A DNA stretch of 64,000 nt from Acidobacteriota bacterium (GTDB taxonomy: Bacteria > Acidobacteriota > Thermoanaerobaculia > Multivoradales > J023), in assembly GCA_029263395.1 (NCBI GenBank), contig JAJCXO010000282.1, positions 82,899-146,898 on the forward strand. Reading direction: 5' to 3'. Made by a program: the position numbers and the translations under genes. Of the stretch, positions 25,921-35,531 are shown piece after piece (within the stretch, counting starts at the first letter, position 1; each line of letters opens with the position of its first letter). A model generated the notes under the pieces. The model was not told the origin of the DNA. It made no database searches and saw only the letters and a program-made list of their open reading frames with translations.

Positions 25921-26924
25921 ATCGGTGGTACGCGTGGCACTTGCACTATCACGCCGGACTCACACGGGTGTTGGCCGAGCTCGTCGGCCCTCTGCTCAGT
26001 CCGTGGATCAAGAATCGCCAGATCGATCGTTTTTTCTTTATCCGCTACGCCCTCGGGGGGCCCCACCTGCGGCTACGCCTTCGGCTCGAACAAGGTGTCT
26101 CCAGTCAAGATCTTGGACATGAGCTAACCGAGCGAGCGAGCAACTTCTTCCAACGTTATCCCTCAATGGAGAGTTGGAGTGAGTCGAAAATTCGACAGAC
26201 TGACGCCAAATTGCTAGCCGACAGTGAGGTCGTGCTTACCGAAAGCGATCTTGAAGGAACGGTTCCTGACGAACGAGTCGTGCCGGCACCCTATCTGCCG
26301 GAAATCGATCGCTACGGCGGGGCCGAGCGCCTGGGCCCGAATCACGACTTTTTCACTCTTTCGAGCGCCATCGCGTTGCATACTTTGCATGGTTACTCCG
26401 CCAGCGACGGTCGGCGACCGAGTCGCATTCGGCTGCTGCCGTTGCTGCTGGCGCAAACGGTGGGCGGTTCCGCGACGGCTGCTGAAGCCCGCTCGATCAT
26501 ACGCTATCCCCCCGCCGAGGCGTGGAAGGCCTTCGCACCGGTAGTGAATAAGGCGGAAGCTCTCTTCGACCGCGACCATGGAGCGTTCGCGGAACTGATC
26601 AGCGAAACGGTTACACGCATGAACTTGCCGGAGACTGCGGAGGGGAAGCTCGCCAGAGGCGCTGGGTATCTGGCACGGCTCTGCGAAGACTCCAAGACTC
26701 GTCGCCGAGTTCTCTGCAGCCAGCTCCACATGACTGCAAATCGACTCGGGTTGAGCAATGCCGAAGAGGTCTACTTATCCCACATCGCGACGCGATGTTT
26801 CGACCGCTTCTCGACATCCTTCACTGAGGTTCCCCAGACCGATTTGCCACCGACTGAAGCACCTCGACTCCTAGGTGAGCTCGTCGAAAGCTGCCTCATG
26901 CCCCTACTGCATCGAAGTGATTAG
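25917..26924 (+). CDS. SpaB_C/thiopeptide-type biosynthesis protein D
   Basis: A 335-residue protein. It begins LNRWYAWHLHYHAGLTRVLAEL, then IDRFFFIRYALGGPHLRLRLRL, the best match in this window to the canonical FFIRY..GGPHLRLR strand. The C-terminal part has QLHMTANRLGLSNAEEVYLSHI, as in elimination domains. The TTG start has GGGAGA 6 bases upstream and overlaps the previous stop by 4 bases; the longer open frame would overlap protein C heavily. It ends 30 bases from the convergent regulator gene. Confidence 0.75.
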   Translation: MNRWYAWHLHYHAGLTRVLAELVGPLLSPWIKNRQIDRFFFIRYALGGPHLRLRLRLEQGVSSQDLGHELTERASNFFQRYPSMESWSESKIRQTDAKLLADSEVVLTESDLEGTVPDERVVPAPYLPEIDRYGGAERLGPNHDFFTLSSAIALHTLHGYSASDGRRPSRIRLLPLLLAQTVGGSATAAEARSIIRYPPAEAWKAFAPVVNKAEALFDRDHGAFAELISETVTRMNLPETAEGKLARGAGYLARLCEDSKTRRRVLCSQLHMTANRLGLSNAEEVYLSHIATRCFDRFSTSFTEVPQTDLPPTEAPRLLGELVESCLMPLLHRSD

Positions 26925-26954
26925 TGGGGCCGAACCACTCGCAGGATTCTCCAA

Positions 26955-29900
26955 TCAGTCGGTCACCGCCATCGAATCTGCGCGCTCGACCCAGATAGGC
27001 AGCTGAAGTTTTTCGAACGCACCTCGCGCCTGATTGAAGTGCACCTCCGCGCCCTCGCGGTCCCCGGCCAATTGATCCAATCGACCGAGCTCGAGCTCGA
27101 TCCGCGCCGCTTCGAACGGGATGTGCAGTTCTTCAAAACGCTGGCGCGCCTGGTCGAGCCAGTCCTTAGCAACTTGTACTTCACCCGCTTCGATTGCAAT
27201 CCTAGCGAGAGCTGCTTGTGCCAAGCCAACACCGTAGAGAAAGTTCGCTTCCTTCGAAGCCTGGCGTCCCCTTTCAGCCGAAGCCCGTGCGTTATCGAAG
27301 TCTCTCTGAGCTAGGTAGGCTTCGCCGAGGATCGCCGCGAACCAGCCTTCGAGCTGCTGCATCCCGGCCTCTTCCATCAGGGTAGCCGCTGGCTCTAGGT
27401 ACTCGATCGCAGCCGCCGGGTCCCCCCCTTTTTGTAACAACGCATGCCCGAGAAACCCGGCGGAGACCGCTGAGTTCAACGGATCCTGCGATCGTTCCAG
27501 ACCGCGACGACATTGTTCGATGCCAGTTTCCGCTTCACCCAACGAGGCATAAAAATAGCCGAGGCTCCACGATGAGTCCAAACGCACATCGTCGAGCGCG
27601 TCGCCGAGCGCCAAAGTACGTTCGACGGCATCGATCGCCTGTTCAAAGTGGCCGAGGACATAGTGATTGAATCCGGCAACCCAATACGCCTGCCCTTGCC
27701 ACCAGGGTTCTCCGTTGCGCTCGAGCAAAACCACCGCACGCAGGCTGTTCTCTATACCGGTCTGGAACTGTCCCGACCAGAAACCATCCCGTCCGAGCAC
27801 ATAACAGGCTTTGCCTTCCGTCGTCTCGTCACTGCATTCGCGAGCCGCGGCAATCGACTTCTCGGCGAAACTCCGTGTCTCATCCTGCATTCCCAAATAG
27901 GTGTAGGTGTGAGCGAGCCAAAAGTAGTACTGACCAGCGAGGCGGGGGTCGCCGAGTGACTCGAGTCGTTCGAGGTATTTCAGGAAGAGTTCGAGGGTCT
28001 CCGGAAAGGACGCCAAGGGCAACAAGGATTCTGCGAGCTGCAACAAGACTTCGACTGAGCGGAGATTGCGTTCGGCCGCTGGCAGCATCTCCACTTGGTC
28101 GAGAGCTTCACGGAGCGCCCTCGCCGCTTCCGTGTGAGCGTAAGCCTCAGCAGCGCGGTCGGCAAACAACGTCAGGTAGTGAATTGTTTTCTCCGGCTGG
28201 CCAGCTTTCGGGTAATGGTAGATCAGGCGGTCGTATACTTCTTCGAGACGGTCTTGATAAAGGGACTCGAGCGCCTGTGAAACCCGACGATGCAAACTCT
28301 CGCGGCGCGAGGCGAGCAGACTGCCGTAGATCACTTCCTGAGTCAGGGCGTGTTGGAAGAAGAAGGTAACTTTGTCTTCTGCCGGAGCTTTGTAGAGCAG
28401 CTCCCAACGTTGCAAATCCTCGAGCAATCGCTCGAGGTCCGCAGGCCGATCCCAGATCTCACGCAGCAACTCGATCTGGAGCTCGCGGCCGAGGACCGAC
28501 GCGGTTCGTAACAGTTGTTTATGCTCGTCGGGCAGTCGGTCAACCCTCGCCATCAGAATACCCTGGACGGTGTCGGGGACGGTCTCTCCGGAAGAACCAC
28601 TGATCAGTACCCGCGCCATCTCCTCGAGGAAAAACGGATTGCCCTCGGCCTTTTCCAATAACTCCGTTGGTGGCTCACCAGCGTAGTCGGCCCGGTCGAA
28701 CAGCGATCGCACCAGGCTGTGGCTGTCATCTTCGGAAAGCTGGCCCATATTCATGCTGGTCGCGTAGGATTTATCGATCCATTTCGGTCGATACCCGGAA
28801 CGGTAGGTCAGCAGCAGCAGCAAGCGGGTTGGCGCCATGACCTCGATCAACGAGTCGAGAAACTCGGCGGACGTGGCATCGATCCACTGCAAGTCCTCAA
28901 TCTCGACCACCACCAGGGACAACCGGCTGGCATCGAGCAGCATTCGCCGCATCGCCGCAAACGTCCTGGCTTGGATGGCCTGAGGCTCGAGCTCGTCCAG
29001 CGCTTCGGTCCCCTCACGAACTCCGAGCAGCTTCAGGAGAAAGGGAAGGGTCTCTTTACTCTCGGTGCCGACCGCCTGCAAGCTCCGCGTCAGCTTGCCA
29101 TGAATCTCAGCCGGACCATCGCTTCCAGAGATCCGCGAAGCCTTTCGAATCATGTCGGCGAGCGGTAGATAGGGTACGCCCGAAGCGTACGAAACGCATT
29201 GGCCACGCAAGTAGCTGGCTTTCTCGGCACCAAAAAATGTGCGGCGATACAGGCTGTGGAGTAGACGAGACTTGCCCGAGCCGGCCACACCGGTCACCGC
29301 TGCAACTTGACCCTGCTTCTGGCGAGCACGATCGCGCAGCTCCTCGAGTACCGACAACTCACGAACGCGGCCTACAAAAGGGGTCGCGATACCATCAACG
29401 AAAGGGCTTGGTGTCTCGAAATCCGTTCTCTTCGAGACCCGCCATACGTCGAACGCTTGTCCGTCGTCGCCCCCCGCTGACTCGAGTTTTTCCAGAGCAG
29501 TCTGGCTGGCGACCAGGCGTGCGGTTTGATCGCTGATCAGAATCTCGCCAGCCAGCGCTTGCCGTTGAAGGCGTGTCGCAATATTGGTGGCTTCGCCGAT
29601 CGCCATGTCACCGCCGCCGCCAATCACTATCGAACCGGTATCGAGACCAATACTCACTGACCAGGCAAGACCGTTTCCAGTGCCTTCTACCAGCACCTTT
29701 CGTCGGACCCCCTGCGCCGCCAAGATGGCTCGCTGAGGATGATCTTCGTAGGCCATCGGTGCTCCGAAGAGCGCCATGAACTCTTGGCCGGACACACTGT
29801 GGACAGTACCGCCATAACGCGCTGTCTCTTCACGCGAAAGTTCCAGGAACCGTGACAAGATCTCATGCATCGCATCTGGTGTCGGTGCTCCGGCAGTCTC

Positions 29901-30188
29901 TAGGGCACAACGCAGCACTGTGACCTGCTTGCGCTCCCCCTCCGGTGAGGCCAGAGATTGGTGAACCACAGGGGGCAACGGCGTATCCGGCACCAGCGGA
30001 ACGGCTGCGGCTTCAGCCCCCGAGGCCTGACTTGCTGTCCCAAGCGGCTTGCCGCAATCTCCGCAGAAACGATACGAAGGCAACATTTCTGCACGACATT
30101 CCGGGCAGCGAACAACCAATCTGGTGCCGCAGTGCACACAGAATTTCATCGAATCGGGACTGTCGGATCGGCACTGTGGACAGTTCAT
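26955..30188 (-). CDS. Zinc-ribbon / degenerate cyclase / AAA ATPase / TPR protein
   Basis: A 1077-residue protein. Two zinc ribbons (CPQCRSD...CVHCG, CPECRAE...CGDCG) are followed by a class III nucleotide-cyclase-like domain starting ERKQVTVL. The metal-binding Asp residues of active relatives (FADxxGS and GDGxMALFG) are replaced here: RCALE and SGQEFMALFG. Cyclase activity is therefore unlikely. A P-loop ATPase follows (GVAGSGKS, Walker B-like LVVVEIEDLQWID), then about 500 residues of TPRs. This is the layout of large signal-integrating regulators. It is the first gene upstream of the exporter operon on the same strand (46-base gap), so it may control RiPP production or act as its sensor. 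Confidence 0.8.
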   Translation of the reverse strand: MNCPQCRSDSPDSMKFCVHCGTRLVVRCPECRAEMLPSYRFCGDCGKPLGTASQASGAEAAAVPLVPDTPLPPVVHQSLASPEGERKQVTVLRCALETAGAPTPDAMHEILSRFLELSREETARYGGTVHSVSGQEFMALFGAPMAYEDHPQRAILAAQGVRRKVLVEGTGNGLAWSVSIGLDTGSIVIGGGGDMAIGEATNIATRLQRQALAGEILISDQTARLVASQTALEKLESAGGDDGQAFDVWRVSKRTDFETPSPFVDGIATPFVGRVRELSVLEELRDRARQKQGQVAAVTGVAGSGKSRLLHSLYRRTFFGAEKASYLRGQCVSYASGVPYLPLADMIRKASRISGSDGPAEIHGKLTRSLQAVGTESKETLPFLLKLLGVREGTEALDELEPQAIQARTFAAMRRMLLDASRLSLVVVEIEDLQWIDATSAEFLDSLIEVMAPTRLLLLLTYRSGYRPKWIDKSYATSMNMGQLSEDDSHSLVRSLFDRADYAGEPPTELLEKAEGNPFFLEEMARVLISGSSGETVPDTVQGILMARVDRLPDEHKQLLRTASVLGRELQIELLREIWDRPADLERLLEDLQRWELLYKAPAEDKVTFFFQHALTQEVIYGSLLASRRESLHRRVSQALESLYQDRLEEVYDRLIYHYPKAGQPEKTIHYLTLFADRAAEAYAHTEAARALREALDQVEMLPAAERNLRSVEVLLQLAESLLPLASFPETLELFLKYLERLESLGDPRLAGQYYFWLAHTYTYLGMQDETRSFAEKSIAAARECSDETTEGKACYVLGRDGFWSGQFQTGIENSLRAVVLLERNGEPWWQGQAYWVAGFNHYVLGHFEQAIDAVERTLALGDALDDVRLDSSWSLGYFYASLGEAETGIEQCRRGLERSQDPLNSAVSAGFLGHALLQKGGDPAAAIEYLEPAATLMEEAGMQQLEGWFAAILGEAYLAQRDFDNARASAERGRQASKEANFLYGVGLAQAALARIAIEAGEVQVAKDWLDQARQRFEELHIPFEAARIELELGRLDQLAGDREGAEVHFNQARGAFEKLQLPIWVERADSMAVTD

Positions 30189-30234
30189 TTCGCGCTCCGA
30201 AGAAACAGTAGCTGGGCGGTGAACATCGAGCAGG

Positions 30235-33213
30235 TCATGAGATCTGGCGGGTCGCTAGACGATGGAAGGTACCCCCCATCGCCATCAATTCATCATAGCT
30301 GCCTTGCTCAGTGACACGCCCCTTTTCCAACACGTAGATTCGGTCCGCGTGGCGTACCGTCGTGAGCCGATGAGCGACGACCACCCGCGTCGGTTTCAAG
30401 CGTTCGAGGCTCCTGCCGACCAACTCCTGAGTGCGGTTGTCGAGGGCGCTGGTAGCTTCGTCGAACAACAGAAGTCGGGGACGGTGGACTATGGCCCGAG
30501 CAATCATCAAACGCTGGATTTGGCCACCAGAAAAACTGCCGCCCTCTTCACTGATGATGGTGTGCATTCCCATCGGCATAGCCTTGATGTCGTCCGCAAG
30601 ACCGGCCATTTCAGCCGCCTCGATGGCTTCCTTCATACCGAAGTTCGAAGTACCTACGATATTGGTGAAGATATCTCCGATCATCGGCTGGCCGTTCTGT
30701 AACACGACCCCCATCTGTCTCCTGACCGACTGCACGTCGAGGGCCGCAAGATCCTGGCCGTCGTAGTAAATCGAGCCCGCTTCCGGCTGTTCGAAGGCCA
30801 ACAGCAAACGCAGCGTTGTCGACTTGCCCGAACCTGAGGGGCCTACCAGAGCAATGAACTCTCCTGGACGGGCACGGATCGAGATGTCGTCGAGGATCAG
30901 AGGACCGTTCGGATCGTAACGAAAGGAAACGTGGCTAAGCTCGATATCACCCGACAGATCGCCAGCAGCCGCCTTGGAAGCGTCCACTTCGGGCGGTGTT
31001 TGCAGCAGCGGACTCAGGCGTTCGTAAAGCGGCACCATCGTCAACACGCTCGACAACAGGCTGATGAGCGCTAGAGAAGTCACCTGAAATTGGCCGAAGG
31101 CGGCTGAAAAGGCCAAGAAGTCGCTGACCGGCAACTCGATCTCCGACCAAAAGTGGACCGCTGCAAACATCGCCATGAGGCTGATAATCGCAAATACCGA
31201 GTTGAAGGTGTTCTGGCCGTTGGCGAGGTGCCGTACCTTGAACGTCAACTTCCGCATCTCGCCGAAGCGTTTTGCCCACAACGAGAAAGCGCGAGGCTCG
31301 GCACCGGCACCACGCAGCTTCTGGATGCCGTTGAGCAGGTTGAAGACCAGGCTCGACAACTTGCCCTGCATCTCCAGTAGCCTGCGTTGATAACGGACCT
31401 GCAGCCAGACGATGACTGCGGTGACCAGGACTAGGACCAAGGTCATGGTCACCGCCACCAACGCTAGGCGCCAGCTATAGTAGAAGAGGAGGATGAGGCT
31501 GAGGATCGAAGAAATCGAGTCGAGGAACGAAGTGGCAACGTTGCCGAGGATCAGCGTACGGATCTGATCGATGCCCATCGACCGCGCCAATAAGTCGCCG
31601 ACCGTGAAACGCTTGTAGAACATCACTGGGAGAGCGAGCAATCGATCCCACACAGCAGCCTGCACAGATCCGTCGAGCTTGCCTGATAGACGCAGGATCG
31701 CGACTGCTCGAGTCAACCGGAAGCCGAAAACTGCAACCGCAGCGACCGCCAGTGCAAGGGCCATCTGTGTCAGTTGTGAACGTTCGGCCGCAGGAACGAC
31801 GGTACCGAAAATGTGACCGGTCAGGATCGGTGTCAGCAGCGACAACAGTCCGGTCGCCACGCCGATCGCGCCGAGCGTCAGCAGATCTCGACGACGTCCA
31901 CGTATTCCCAAACGGACGAGGTCGACCAGGCCAACCGCTCTCTCGGGAAGCGGGGAATAGAACATGAACGCTTCGCCTTCGAGCGTCGCCGCGATATCGG
32001 CATCTATCGCCCGCCTCTCACCGGTTGCCGGATCAGCCAGCTCGTAGCTAGTGGCGGAAGTCGGTAGCAAGGCGACCGGTTTGCCCCGCAACCGATGTTT
32101 GGGGTTCGGCGCGCCTTCCTTCCAAAGGAAGCCTAGAAGTGGACCGTTATCGCGCCGCCACCAGTCGCCGCGCAAGATAACCAAACGTTGACGTATCCGC
32201 GAAGCTGCGCAGATCATGGCAATCGCGTGTCCGTGGTGGATCTGGCCTCGGGCATTTTGGGGTCGCTCGATAGTGATCCCCATCTGTTCACCTACCCAGG
32301 ACGCGGCCAGCAACAGTGAATCCGCGGCTTCTCCATCGGTGAGGTCGGCAGCCGGAGCAACTTGTTGCGACAATACTGAAGCCAACCTCCGCGTTGCCAT
32401 TCCCAAGACTCCGCGATCATTCAGCTGCCGACGACGTAACCGCTCCACTTCGTCGTGTCGCGACTCTCCGACGATCAGGTCGACATACCCGAGAAACAGC
32501 TCATGAAAGCGCGCCAGGCCTTCCCAGACGGCGCCGCTGGCGATCAGGTTCTCAGTGCCAACACAGGAGACCGTCGCCCCCTCGGTGCTAGTCATCCAAG
32601 TTTCGTCCGAGAGCGGCAGTAGGAAACCTGCAACTCTCATGGGCAACGCACTTTGACCGAGGAAAAAAGACTCGCCGGTGATGTGGCGGACCCACACGAC
32701 CCCAGAGGCCGACCGTGCAGCACCATCGCCTTCCAAGGTCACCTCGTCACCAGCGGCGACGGTCTCGAAATTCTTGGGCGCTGCAGCTCGGGGCACCTTG
32801 GCGAACAAGTCGGACAGCCACGCCTCGACGCCGGAACAAATCGCTCCGAGGTGCTCTGCTTCGCGAGCCAACTGGACCAAGGACTGGATCGACGCCTTCA
32901 GGAGACGGGTTTCGGGCAGCCCGACAGCAATCAGAGCCGTCGCCCGCGACTGCTGGTCGCGCCGCAAGAAGGACGTAGCGGAGCTCTGCCGCTGCGGCTG
33001 GATACCAAACAGCATACGGCCGGCCTCGATCGTAGTGACGTGGGTCCGTTGCCCGCGGTGTTCAGGATCGACGGACACTGCAAAAATCTCGACTTTCCCG
33101 GACTCCACCAACCAGACATTCGGTTCTTTGTCGAGGCGGATGGGCTCGTTGCCTCCGAGATCGATGACTTCGGCACCGATGGCAATCAAGCTAGTGCGGG
33201 TAACAGTATCCAT
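30235..33213 (-). CDS. NHLM-type bacteriocin export ABC transporter, permease/ATPase subunit
   Basis: A 992-residue protein. About 400 N-terminal residues include a cyclic-nucleotide-binding-like fold (VWLVESGKVEIFAV, GRMLFGIQ). A six-helix ABC exporter domain (about 430-730) is followed by the ATPase: GPSGSGKST, FSGGQIQRLMIARAI, LLLFDEATSALD and VVAHRLTT. There is no C39 peptidase. This matches the second ABC subunit of NHLM RiPP export systems, which pairs with a peptidase-containing subunit. It is 12 bases downstream of that partner gene and probably forms a heterodimer with it. Confidence 0.87.
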   Translation of the reverse strand: MDTVTRTSLIAIGAEVIDLGGNEPIRLDKEPNVWLVESGKVEIFAVSVDPEHRGQRTHVTTIEAGRMLFGIQPQRQSSATSFLRRDQQSRATALIAVGLPETRLLKASIQSLVQLAREAEHLGAICSGVEAWLSDLFAKVPRAAAPKNFETVAAGDEVTLEGDGAARSASGVVWVRHITGESFFLGQSALPMRVAGFLLPLSDETWMTSTEGATVSCVGTENLIASGAVWEGLARFHELFLGYVDLIVGESRHDEVERLRRRQLNDRGVLGMATRRLASVLSQQVAPAADLTDGEAADSLLLAASWVGEQMGITIERPQNARGQIHHGHAIAMICAASRIRQRLVILRGDWWRRDNGPLLGFLWKEGAPNPKHRLRGKPVALLPTSATSYELADPATGERRAIDADIAATLEGEAFMFYSPLPERAVGLVDLVRLGIRGRRRDLLTLGAIGVATGLLSLLTPILTGHIFGTVVPAAERSQLTQMALALAVAAVAVFGFRLTRAVAILRLSGKLDGSVQAAVWDRLLALPVMFYKRFTVGDLLARSMGIDQIRTLILGNVATSFLDSISSILSLILLFYYSWRLALVAVTMTLVLVLVTAVIVWLQVRYQRRLLEMQGKLSSLVFNLLNGIQKLRGAGAEPRAFSLWAKRFGEMRKLTFKVRHLANGQNTFNSVFAIISLMAMFAAVHFWSEIELPVSDFLAFSAAFGQFQVTSLALISLLSSVLTMVPLYERLSPLLQTPPEVDASKAAAGDLSGDIELSHVSFRYDPNGPLILDDISIRARPGEFIALVGPSGSGKSTTLRLLLAFEQPEAGSIYYDGQDLAALDVQSVRRQMGVVLQNGQPMIGDIFTNIVGTSNFGMKEAIEAAEMAGLADDIKAMPMGMHTIISEEGGSFSGGQIQRLMIARAIVHRPRLLLFDEATSALDNRTQELVGRSLERLKPTRVVVAHRLTTVRHADRIYVLEKGRVTEQGSYDELMAMGGTFHRLATRQIS

Positions 33214-33225
33214 GGCCGCAACTTG

Positions 33226-35529
33226 TCAATACGAAGAGATCAGCTGCGCGTAGAGGCCATCTTCGTCTCGGAGCTGATCGTGGGTACCACGCTGAACAAC
33301 CTTGCCCTGTGCGAGGACGATGATCTCGTCGGCGTCGCGAATGGTGCTCAGCCGATGCGCCACGATCAGGCAGGTACACCCTCGCCGCCGCAAAGCCTCG
33401 TCAATGGCTGTCTCCGTTGAAGAATCCAATGCGCTAGTCGCTTCGTCGAGAACCAGCAAGGAGGGATTCCCGACCAGCGCCCGGGCGATTTCGAGACGCT
33501 GCCGCTGACCGCCGCTCCAGTTGGCACCATTCTCCGCCATCTCGCTTTCGTAGCCTCCAGAACGCGCAGCAATATCCTCGTGGATCTGTGCGTCACGGGC
33601 CGCAGCGAGCACCTGTGCCATAGGAATGGTCGAATCCCACAGGGTCAGATTCTCTCGAATCGTACCCTCGAAGAGAGAAATCGATTGGTCTACCGACGCC
33701 ATCGACGCGGTAATGACCGAGCGTGGAATTTCGGATCGATGCGCGCCATCGAAGAGGATTTCGCCCGACCACGGCTGGTAGAGACCATTGACGAGAGCCG
33801 ACAGAGTCGACTTGCCGCTGCCTGAGCTACCAACCAAGGCAACCCGCAATCCGGGCTCGAGAAGTAGGTTGAAGTCCTCGATCAACGGCGGGCCTAGGCG
33901 CGAGTAGCCGAAGGCGACGTTGCGCAACTCCAAATGTCCAGTGAGCTTGACCGGGCCGGAGTTCCCCAACCAGTCATCGTCCGTCGCCTCGGCGGCGACA
34001 AGCGCCGAATCGGCAGGATACCGCAACACGTCATCGAGCCGATTCATATCTCCTTCGACATTCTGCAGCTTGCTACCCAAGCTGACCATTCTCTGCACAG
34101 GCTGGGTGAAGGCGAACATGAGTGCTTGGAAAGCCACCAGGCTGCCGAGAGTCAGGGCGCCGTCGATCACCCGCAAACTGCCAAGACCTAAAATTGTGGC
34201 GGTAGTGAGCGCAGCCAAGAACGGCGGTATCGCCTCGAGTGTTTGGGTAGATTGTTCCAAACGCTGCCGAATGTTGACGACCTTGGTTTGATATCCCGCC
34301 CAACGAGTATAGAGATCCGATTCCCCACCCTGTGCCTTCAGCATCTCGATCACCTTCAAGCCGGCAAGCGCGGTGCCTGAAAGCTTACCCTGCTCCTGCA
34401 GCAAGTTGCGGTTAGCGTCGATGCGCTTGCGAGAAACGAAGCGCAAGGCGGCCACATTTAGGGAAACGATGAAGACTCCTACCAGCGTCAACAACACGTC
34501 ATACTGGAACATCAGAATGGCATAAAAAACTATGAGGAAGGACCCGAGAGCGTTGGTCGCCAGATCTCGCGACAGCAGCTGGGCGACGCGATCGTTGGCC
34601 GCAACGCGGCCGGCAATATCCCCCGTCATGCGTTGTGCGAAGAAGTCGATCGGCATGCGCAGGACGTGCCAAAAAAAACGTGCCGATGACGACACCGCCA
34701 TCTTCGTCTCCAGCCGCAGCAAATAGGCCTGCTGAAGCCAAGTCAGGGCGCCGGTGAGCACCGCGGTGAGACCCATCGCGACCAGCATTGGTCGTACCCA
34801 GGAGTCGTAGTCGCGTAGTAACACCTGGTCGACAAAAAGCTTCGAGTAAACCGGCATGACCAACCCTGGCATTACGAGTGCCAAGCCGGCGAGTAATACA
34901 AAGACGAGAGCAGCTCGCAAGCCGGACAGTCGCCTCAGCAGGGCAGGGACCAGTCGCGGTGGCTCTCCGACCGGCTCGAAATCTGGCCCCGGCTCCAGCT
35001 TGAGAACGACGCCGGTAAAGGCCTGGTCCAGCTCTTCTTCGGTGATCGTGCGTGGGCCGCTACCAGGATCATTGATCCGCACCTTGCCACGGCGGAATCC
35101 GTCGAGCACAACGAAGTGATTGAAGTTCCAGTGGATGATCAGCGGCGGATGCATCTTGCGCAGTTGTCCGGGCTCCGTCTTGAAGCCCTTCGCCACCAAC
35201 CCGTAACGCCGTGCAGCCTTCATCATGTTGGAGGCTTTGCTACCGTCGCGCGAGACCCCACAATCAGCCCGTAACTGCTCGAGGGGCACCCAGCGTCCAT
35301 AGTGCGCCAGGACGATGCCAAGGGCTGCCGCGCCACATTCGAGTGCTTCCATCTGCAAGACGGTCGGCGAATCGACACACCTCGGCAGCTGCCAGCGATT
35401 CAGAGTTCTCCGCAACCCGGCCAGTCGCTCGGCTTCCGCGAAGCGACTGGCGGCGAGTCGCATCGACAGTCTGGAGGCAAGTTCACGGCGAGCTCCTGAG
35501 ACCAGCTCGAAAAGGCTGCGGCCAGCCAT
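33226..35529 (-). CDS. NHLM-type ABC transporter with C39 leader peptidase
   Basis: A 767-residue protein. The N-terminal C39 cysteine-protease domain has Q59, C65 (LQMEALECGAAA), H138 (WNFNHFVVLDGF) and D154 (NDPGSG), so the site is complete. The exporter membrane domain spans about 190-470. The ATPase has GSSGSGKST, WSGGQRQRLEIARAL, LLVLDEATSALD and the switch H (IVAHRLST). It should cut the two precursors after Gly-Gly and pump the product to the periplasm. It lies 2 bases downstream of the adaptor gene and is part of the four-gene export operon. Confidence 0.92.
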   Translation of the reverse strand: MAGRSLFELVSGARRELASRLSMRLAASRFAEAERLAGLRRTLNRWQLPRCVDSPTVLQMEALECGAAALGIVLAHYGRWVPLEQLRADCGVSRDGSKASNMMKAARRYGLVAKGFKTEPGQLRKMHPPLIIHWNFNHFVVLDGFRRGKVRINDPGSGPRTITEEELDQAFTGVVLKLEPGPDFEPVGEPPRLVPALLRRLSGLRAALVFVLLAGLALVMPGLVMPVYSKLFVDQVLLRDYDSWVRPMLVAMGLTAVLTGALTWLQQAYLLRLETKMAVSSSARFFWHVLRMPIDFFAQRMTGDIAGRVAANDRVAQLLSRDLATNALGSFLIVFYAILMFQYDVLLTLVGVFIVSLNVAALRFVSRKRIDANRNLLQEQGKLSGTALAGLKVIEMLKAQGGESDLYTRWAGYQTKVVNIRQRLEQSTQTLEAIPPFLAALTTATILGLGSLRVIDGALTLGSLVAFQALMFAFTQPVQRMVSLGSKLQNVEGDMNRLDDVLRYPADSALVAAEATDDDWLGNSGPVKLTGHLELRNVAFGYSRLGPPLIEDFNLLLEPGLRVALVGSSGSGKSTLSALVNGLYQPWSGEILFDGAHRSEIPRSVITASMASVDQSISLFEGTIRENLTLWDSTIPMAQVLAAARDAQIHEDIAARSGGYESEMAENGANWSGGQRQRLEIARALVGNPSLLVLDEATSALDSSTETAIDEALRRRGCTCLIVAHRLSTIRDADEIIVLAQGKVVQRGTHDQLRDEDGLYAQLISSY

Positions 35530-35531
35530 GG

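Noticed and set aside
16323..26924. Cluster as a standard thiopeptide or class I lanthipeptide locus
   Set aside because: No YcaO/azole enzymes and no LanC cyclase in the window, and core 1 lacks Cys and Ser; a standard label would overstate what is seen.
32653..33420. 255-residue plus-strand ORF
   Set aside because: Antisense to the two ABC transporter genes; no domain seen.
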